From Planococcus citri (lineage: Eukaryota; Arthropoda; Insecta; Hemiptera; Pseudococcidae): a stretch of DNA of 64,000 nucleotides. The stretch lies in the NCBI RefSeq assembly GCF_950023065.1, contig NC_088680.1:14744559-14808558 (forward strand), read 5' to 3'. Under the pieces are notes generated by a model. That model saw only the letters and a list, made by a program, of their open reading frames with translations. It ran no database searches and was not told the origin of the DNA. Both the position numbers and the translations under genes were made by a program. Each line of letters opens with the position of its first letter. The stretch's first letter is position 1. This document shows, piece after piece, positions 57,471-64,000 of the stretch.

Positions 57471-58240
57471 CATCATCATCATTGAACTTTGACCCAGTGA
57501 GCTGTTCAGCACGTCTGGGAATATACATATGTAGAAGAATTGCTCGCTGATGTATCATCAAGTCTTTTCATCAGTCTTCCTCTACTCCTCCTGCCAGTTG
57601 GAGTGTACTCTCTCGTGTTTTCGCCATTTCTTTCTGTAATCCTCACACATTCCATGTTGCGATCTTCAGCCTGTTTTGTTTCTTCCATAGCGTGGGTTTT
57701 TTTGCCTGCTACCCAACAGGGTTCCCTGATTTTCCAGCCGGTTTCTTCTTATTTTTGTTTTCTCAAGAAGTTGTTTTTTTCTCTTCTATGGGTTTCTAGC
57801 CTAAGGAAGTATAGCTTGATGAGGGGGCTGCCCTCTGCGCTATTAAGCCGACTTTTCCAAAGTTAGGTTATAGCGCCAAATTCTCGCTTTTGTACAGGTT
57901 TTGTGTCTAGCACTAGCAGTATTAATGACTCTTGAGTATCAGGGTTTGCAAGCTTTACTGTTCTTCCTGTTGCTGCTTCAGGGATATTTTCTGATTGTTT
58001 TTGCCTCTCCCCTACTTCCTGAGATGGCTTGATGTTGTAGCCCATTCAGGTTACAGCTTTGACACTGGGCACACACCAAGGTGTTAGGTTTGGTCTTAGC
58101 CTCATCCTCAGCTTCCAGCCTGCTGACGATGAGTTACCAGCCTCTGCGATGTGGATGCTCCAAACCTCTCTCAAGGTTTGTCTTCTCTACTCCTGGGACT
58201 GGCAGTTGTAGCATAGATTGTACTTACCTCAAGCTGGCCC
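57471..58240 (-). pseudogene. Internally deleted non-LTR retrotransposon (LINE)
   Basis: Read on the - strand, a G+C-richer leader runs to about 57660 and is followed by codons for KIATWNV, the start of an apurinic-type endonuclease domain in insect LINE ORFs. A stop follows at once. About 40 bases later the frame reads PTGRRSRGRLMKRLDD, matching the P-x-GRRxRGRPxxRW-type C-terminal end of such ORFs. It then ends in (ATGATG)-type 3' repeats (57471-57482). The endonuclease and RT between are missing, so only the two ends are joined. The source family, RTE- or CR1-like, is inferred. Confidence 0.55.
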
Positions 58241-58249
58241 AAGAGGCCC

Positions 58250-59430
58250 AAAATATTAACTTGAAGTAAAATTACATTATAGAAACTCATAATTAATATA
58301 GTGACTTGAAAACTCATAACAAATCAACCTAATGATTAATTAAGTACTTATGTATTGGTATATGTACTTAGTGTTAAAAAATTTATGATTTTGAAAGAAG
58401 GCTAATTATTCATACAAATCAGCCAGTTGCATCAGAAATCCATTGCTGGGTTGCACAATTACTGTAAACGAGTTATGTAGGTAATGTGAATAAACTAGAT
58501 CTAAATATTTCCATTAGGTACATGAACTGTATCACTTTGCTTCATGCTTAAAATCACACCGTTCCGGGAGTCGAAGAAATGAATTATTTTTTGGTTTCCA
58601 AAATAAAATAAATGTTCATGACTTCATGAGTATGGTTCACCTTCAGATGCTAGTCGATCATTCATAGAATTGGTTATCGGCAGCTTTGTGAAAAAATTTC
58701 TAGATTAATTCAACAGGTAAATTCACATGCGCTTACTACGAGGGTTAGAACTGTTAGAAGTGTTGGATGTTTTAAAATGTCCCGCTAATGTACATTTTTA
58801 TTCACTGTAGAAGAAGAAACCGTGTTGCAATTAGATATCATATAATTTGGTGGGCAGGTAAAAAGCACCGCTGTTTTTTACACAATTTGCTTGCGAATTA
58901 ACAATATGTAGTTTCAGTTTTATTACTTTTCATGGTTTTCGCATTCAAACCTTCCTAATAATTTTTGCATCGATACCTAATGGAAAATAAAAGAGCATCC
59001 AAAAATACACCTTCATGCAAAATTACTGAGACCGAATTGAATTTTTCAATTTTGTGGATTGTTTGATCAAAATTATAAGTAAGATAATGAAGTAGCTTAA
59101 ACTTGGTTCATATTTCATTTTTATATCCAGTGGAACCGATTGATGATGGTTTCCAGTCATTTTGAATCTTCGAGTGAAATGTTTAATTTTCCAGTTTTTA
59201 TAAAATCATCTTTTCTGGAACTTTTTTTGAACACTAGAAAATCCAAAAATTTGCTGCTTGTTACCTTATAGTTGCTTCTAAACGGCTCGAAACTGTCATC
59301 AATTGATTTGGGAGGTCAAAAATGAGTATGAAATCAAATTTTAATTTTCTACTTCGATTTGATCAAATTTTGTTTAATTTTTTTTAAACTAAAAATGATC
59401 CGAATTGAAATTTTTGAAATTTTTTCAAAA
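58250..59430. repeat. 1.2-kb segmental duplication, copy 1
   Basis: The segment is collinear with 60388-61615: AATATTAACTTGAAGTAA, TCAGCCAGTTGCATCAGAAA, AAAATCACACCGTT, TGTACATTTTTATTCACT, CAGTGGAACCGATTGATGAT and GGGAGGTCAAAAATGAGTAT occur in both. The last part contains R1-type modules. It is noncoding. Confidence 0.75.
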
Positions 59431-60360
59431 ATCAAAAAATTGTTGGGCCTTTTGCGACTACTACACCTTCACCCAGTTGCTCACTTTTTTGAAAGTGATG
59501 GATAGGTAGGTATTTATTTACTTTTCTTTTCAAATCTAACGTCTTTATAATGACTATGACATGCGAAGATGTGGCTTTTATCACTAAGCAGTTAAAGTTC
59601 TTTTGTAAAAACCATTTTACGGAAGTTATGTTTATGCAAAATAAGCTAGAAAATTGTCTGCATACCATCTAGTTTCTTTGTGTGTACCTACGTTTTAAAG
59701 AAATTTGAAGTCTAGAAAGGAATTGAAGAGTCTATCACTAAAAATAAGCTAAAATTTGGACTCAGCGCCCTATAATACCTTGAAAACTATATGGCACTCG
59801 CTATTTTTAATTTTTTTGCTATTCTGACCATACTTTGGATCAATAGGAGGTTGGGAACTTAGCGTCATCGAATCAGTAACAATAGATATGCTACTCGACT
59901 TTTCATCATTTTGCAAATTGTAAGCCCATATTCCCCCCTCCCACTCTTGGAATATTGAAATTTTAGGGGAACAGAGTCCCCAAATTTTGTTTAAATTTGT
60001 AAAAACAATTCTAAAGAAATGAAGGTATACTGTCTGTGACTAATTCAATGATGCTAAGTTTAAACAAGGGTGTAGTTTTTTGATTTGGCTTCTCTGACAC
60101 CCCCTCCTCCCTTTCTTCCCTAATTCCACTAAATATGGTCCAAAAAAAAAAAAATTAAAAACCTAAAATGTCGTGTGACGTATCGTTTGTTGGGGTTTCA
60201 AGGGCGCTGAGTTCGAATTCCCACTTATTTTTTGGGTACAGACTCTCGGTTTCCTTCCAGCCATCAAATTGTGAAGGAAAAGGTTAAAAAAAAGGGGGGC
60301 GGTTGGTTAAAATTTAATTAGTATGACGGTCAACTTTCGATTTGTTCTACTCAGTCGCGT
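59430..60360. repeat. R3 unit between the 58.2/60.4-kb duplicates
   Basis: The fifth copy of the R3 landmarks: CATGCGAAGATGTGGCTTTT at about 59561, GCGTCATCGAATCAGTAACA near 59862, CTACTCGACTTTTCATCATT near 59892, and a TCGTGTGACGTATCGTTTG variant near 60170. Confidence 0.65.
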
Positions 60361-60387
60361 TGAGAAAAATTTGCTTGTGAAAAATTG

Positions 60388-61615
60388 CAAAATATTAACT
60401 TGAAGTAAGTACCTAGTTATGTAGAATTACATTATAGAAACTGATTAATAATGACTTGAAAACTCATTATCAACCTAATTATTAATTATGTATTTGTATG
60501 AAAATAGTTTTAGACAGTCTATTATTTTGATAGAAGATTAGTTATTCGTACAAATCAGCCAGTTGCATCAGAAATCCATTGCTGGGTTGCATCAATTACT
60601 GTAACGAGTAATAAGTAAATATTCCCATTACATGAACTATCACTTTGCTTAAAATCACACCGTTTCGAGAGTCCGAGAAATAAATATTTTTTGGGTTTCA
60701 AAATAAAATAAATGCCCTTGGGTATGGTTCACCTTCATGATGCTAGTCCATCATTCATAGAATCGGTTATAATCAGCTTCGTGAACAAATTTCTAGATTA
60801 ATTCAACATGTAAATCTTTTGTATCCGTTGGTTATTTTAATTAGGTGCTTACTACATACATGTACGAGAGTTAGAACTGCTGGATGTTTTAAAATGTCCA
60901 GCATATTGTACATTTTTATTCACTAGAAGAAGAAACCTTCTTGCAATTTGAGTGCATATAATTGGTGGGTAGGTATTGTTAGGGTGACGGATCTTTTTGA
61001 TCAATGTCTAGAAGTTTGCTAGGTTTTTTTTAAATGCCTGAGCTCACATCAACAACTGACGATGAGAAAACGAACAGCACCGCTGTTTTTTTACACAATT
61101 TGCTTGAGAATTAACAATATGTAGTTTCAATTTTATTATTTTTCATGGTTTTCGCATTCAAACCGCTCTAATAATTTTTGCATCGAAAATGGAAAAATAA
61201 ACAGCATTCAAAAATACATCTTCATGCAAAATTACTGAGACCGAATTGAATATTCCAATTTCTGGACTGTTTGATCAGATTATAAGTAGGATAATAAACT
61301 AAGTAGCTTAAACTTGGTTTACACTCTTATTTTATAACCAGTGGAACCGATTGATGATGGTTTCGAGTCATTTTGAATCCTCGAGTGAAATGTTGAATTT
61401 TCTAGTTTTTATAAAATCATTATGGAACTTTTTTTGAACACTAGAAAATCCAAAAATTTGCTGCTTGTTACCTTAGTTGCTTCTAAACGACTCGAAACTG
61501 TCACCAATTGATTTGGGAGGTCAAAAATGAGTATGAAATCAAATTTTAATTTTCTACTTTGATTTGATCAAATCTTTTTAATTTTTTTCAAACTAAAAAT
61601 GAACCAAATTAAAAA
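60388..61615. repeat. 1.2-kb segmental duplication, copy 2
   Basis: The segment matches 58250-59430 in order. It holds an extra ~100 bp near 60975-61080 and several small indels relative to copy 1. Confidence 0.75.
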
Positions 61616-61998
61616 ATTTTGGGCTTTTTCCGTTTTGAATTTTGCCTTGTATCGTATTTTAGGATTTACACCCATGAATTACTTGATGCCTTCTGCGACA
61701 TTTTTTCGTTAGTTAACATGTTTTTACTTTGTAAATGTCAACCCGATCAATTTGAAATTCCATTCGAAACAAATTTCAAAAAAATATCATCAGTTTTCAG
61801 AAATTTTTTTCAAAACTATAAATTTAAAAACCCACAGGAGATTTTTAAGTGGTCTGACCCTATGTCCAATCAGTTTGGAAGGTCAAACATAGGATGTTAT
61901 AATTAAAAAATCAGTTTTGTATCCCGATTAAAAGAGATTTGGATATTCACGAGCCAAACTAAAACTTTCCTACGATGTTTTAAAATACCCAGCTAATA
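61616..61998. other. Intergenic spacer
   Basis: AT-rich. The 95-codon frame at 61619-61906 has no recognisable domain. Short R1-like text occurs near 61860-61890. Confidence 0.35.
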
Positions 61999-62792
61999 TA
62001 TCGCACCTCGGGAGTAATAAGGTGACATCTCAAAAAAGTGAAATTTTACAGGAGAATGAATTTCTTTTTTTTAAAAACTTGATTCATTATTTTTATCAAC
62101 TTATAATTAATTGTGAGGAATGAATAGCACCTCATTTTAAAGATCTGGTATCCTACCTTCATTTAGCATAAGAACACTTTGAAAAATAAAATCTTAAAGA
62201 GGAAATATTTCATTGTTTGCAAAACATTTTGAGTTCGAACCTTTCATTAAAGTTGATGTGGAGGCGAAAGGAAGCGTCCAAAAAAAATTTCATGATTCCA
62301 AAGTTGTAGAGAATTAAATTTCCAATCGACGTAATGTCGTTAGTTTTTTTCTGGAGTGCTTAGTTTTTGAGTTTTTCTCAAAAAACTAAAATTTCATTAT
62401 ATGTGCAAATTCATTTTTCTAAAAAGTGATCAATTTGAAAAAAATTTTCCATTTGGTACAAACCCAAAAAAAATGCACTCCTTGTGACTATTTCTAACTG
62501 ACAAACATTCAAAACAATCAAAACTGTTTGTTAACACTTTGTATGTACGAAATTTGCTCAAAAAAGGTGGCGTTTTTTGAGATGTCACCTTATACCTAAC
62601 TCCAAACAACTTGCAATGTTGTTGGGATTTTGAGTTAGGCCATTTTGGGTTTTTTACATGATCTAGATAATGTACCCAACTCAAAGTGTTATTTTTGGTT
62701 GGGGGGGGGGGGGTCATACAAGCCCCAAAAATGCAAAAACATCAAAATCAATTTTTTTTGAGATGTCACCTTATTACTCCCGAGGTGCGATA
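61999..62792. mobile_element. 790-bp TIR element (MITE), TA target duplication
   Basis: The 37-bp terminal inverted repeats appear perfect: 62001-62037, starting TCGCACCTCGGGAGTAATAA, and its complement at 62754-62790. Both are bordered by TA (61999-62000 and 62791-62792). A partial internal copy of the TIR (TTTTTTGAGATGTCACCTTA) lies at about 62573-62592. A run of 15 or so G is at about 62700. No transposase is encoded, so the element is non-autonomous. Confidence 0.85.
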
Positions 62793-64000
62793 TGTAGGTA
62801 GATAAAGTTAATTATTTATTTCTACGAGTATTCACCGCAAAAACCTTCTTGCGATCTGAGTGGATATATTATATAAGTTATTTTATAACTTTGTTTTCAT
62901 GGAGCGCATTTCTGTAGGGCTCGGAAAAAGAAGTGCCTGTGATGAAAGAAATCCCTGTTTTTTTGCTTCTCAAAACACAAATTTTTGGAAGCTTTGGCCC
63001 TCTGTTCACTCGGCCTTATTTTGTTTTATTTTTCGAACAAAAAGCCCCCAAAAATCCAAGACAGAAAATGAAAAGTTCTATAAGTATATTAATATCGATA
63101 TCAATCGGTAAATTTTCAGTCGAATCCTCCCCATCTCACGTCACACCTTTCTTCGAGCGTTAAAATTACAATTTCAATTTCAAATCAAAATCTGATCAAA
63201 TCAAACTGAGCTGAAACTTAGTTTATGCCCCCGTTTTATATGCAACGTCTGGGATCGATTGATGACCATTTCAGGTCTTTTTGGATCCTCAAACGGAATT
63301 TGAATTTTCTAGTTTAGGTATATAAAATCTTGTCAAATGAGATTTTTTGAAAACCGAGAAACCCTAAAAAATTTCTGGTCATTTTTATAAGTCTACCTAT
63401 ACCTACTTACTACTTACGTACTTGGAACTGAGACCAATTGATTCGAGACGCCGAAAGTAGGATAGCTAGGTGGTAATCAAATATCGTTCTTTGTGTTTTC
63501 TTGTCACATTAAATTTACCAAATTTCTAATCAAATTTGAACAATTATGTGGCCAATTTACTCAGTCTTTGGAGTTTTAAAATTGATAAGAAATAAACGAT
63601 TACTTACTAAAATCGTCAAAACATGGCGTGTATATTGGGTGTACTTCGTAGTTTCCGTCACCCTGCAATCACTCTTTAAGCCTTTTATATGGCTAAATAA
63701 ATCGCTCCAGTTTACATTTCCACTCGCTGATGCTTTCTAATTACATAAATATACAATTAAAACAGCCCTAAGAAGTGCTCTAAAGTATTCAAACCAACCA
63801 CAAGAAGTTCATGGAAGAAACAAACCACGAACTATAAAAAAAATGAGAACTTCTATCAAAAATTATTTCCTAACACGACCACTTCGTCACCGCGCGAATA
63901 AACAAGCAAATAAATCCAAATGTAACTTTTGGAACGAGGAAAAAAAGACGTGGTCCTAATTAAGCTCACGTTTCTCGTTTGGCAAATTTTACCTTCCTAC
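62793..64000. other. AT-rich intergenic region to window end
   Basis: About 63180-63440 contains a diverged R1-type module (GGATCGATTGATGACC, then a TTTCTAG block) like that near 59130-59220 and 61340-61410. Frames at 62860-63163 and 63546-63740 lack motifs. No gene is supported. Confidence 0.35.

Overview
The window reads as intergenic or intronic DNA from an arthropod, probably an insect. It is strongly AT-rich, with TACTTAC/TAGGTA-type microsatellites, many foldback repeats, and Ty3/gypsy elements of insect-like architecture. I cannot name the species. No host protein gene could be supported on either strand. The only long open frames belong to two LTR retrotransposons, and almost everything else is layered repeat.

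Layout. 0.6-5.3 kb: two diverged copies of a foldback family (called R1 here). 5.3-7.1 kb: sequence seen once in this window. 7.50-12.69 kb: a large composite with long GTGGCG/CGCCAC-rich inverted arms, enclosing a 5S-rRNA-derived fragment and a near-perfect 1.73-kb palindrome made of R1 sequence. 14.06-19.21 kb: an intact Ty3/gypsy element on the + strand (element 1). It has 346-bp LTRs, a tRNA-Trp-like primer site, a CHCC gag motif (CsRn1/Kabuki-like), and a gag-pol junction with an A_AAA_AAC slippery site followed by a predicted H-type pseudoknot. 19.9-22.9 kb: low-repeat sequence. 22.9-30.5 kb: a second dispersed/tandem family (R2). 33.34-34.40 kb: a TIR element with TA target sites. 36.01-43.77 kb: a second, very young Ty3/gypsy element on the - strand (element 2), with one 2193-codon Gag-Pol frame. 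43.8-46.6 kb: duplicated repeat R4. 46.6-49.3 kb: low-repeat sequence. 49.3-60.3 kb: repeat family R3 in several copies, with two decayed gag fragments, a pair of hairpin MITEs, an internally deleted LINE, and a 1.2-kb segmental duplication. 62.00-62.79 kb: another TIR element with TA target sites.

The most unusual object is element 2. Its polyprotein order reads Gag - SGNH-hydrolase-like domain - aspartic protease - RT - catalytically dead RNase H - integrase zinc finger and core - second, cellular-type RNase HI domain - GPY/F integrase C-terminus - coiled coil. Two additions stand out: an esterase-like fold between Gag and protease, and a second RNase H placed inside the integrase module, between core and C-terminal domain. 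The original RNase H has lost most of its catalytic residues, as in retroviruses and plant Tat elements that acquired a second RNase H. The LTRs agree over all 387 shared bp and the frame is open, so this is a recent insertion and not decayed patchwork. Its 3' LTR, however, has lost the start of U3 and the polypurine tract.

Coordinates of diffuse repeats are approximate because they were read by eye.
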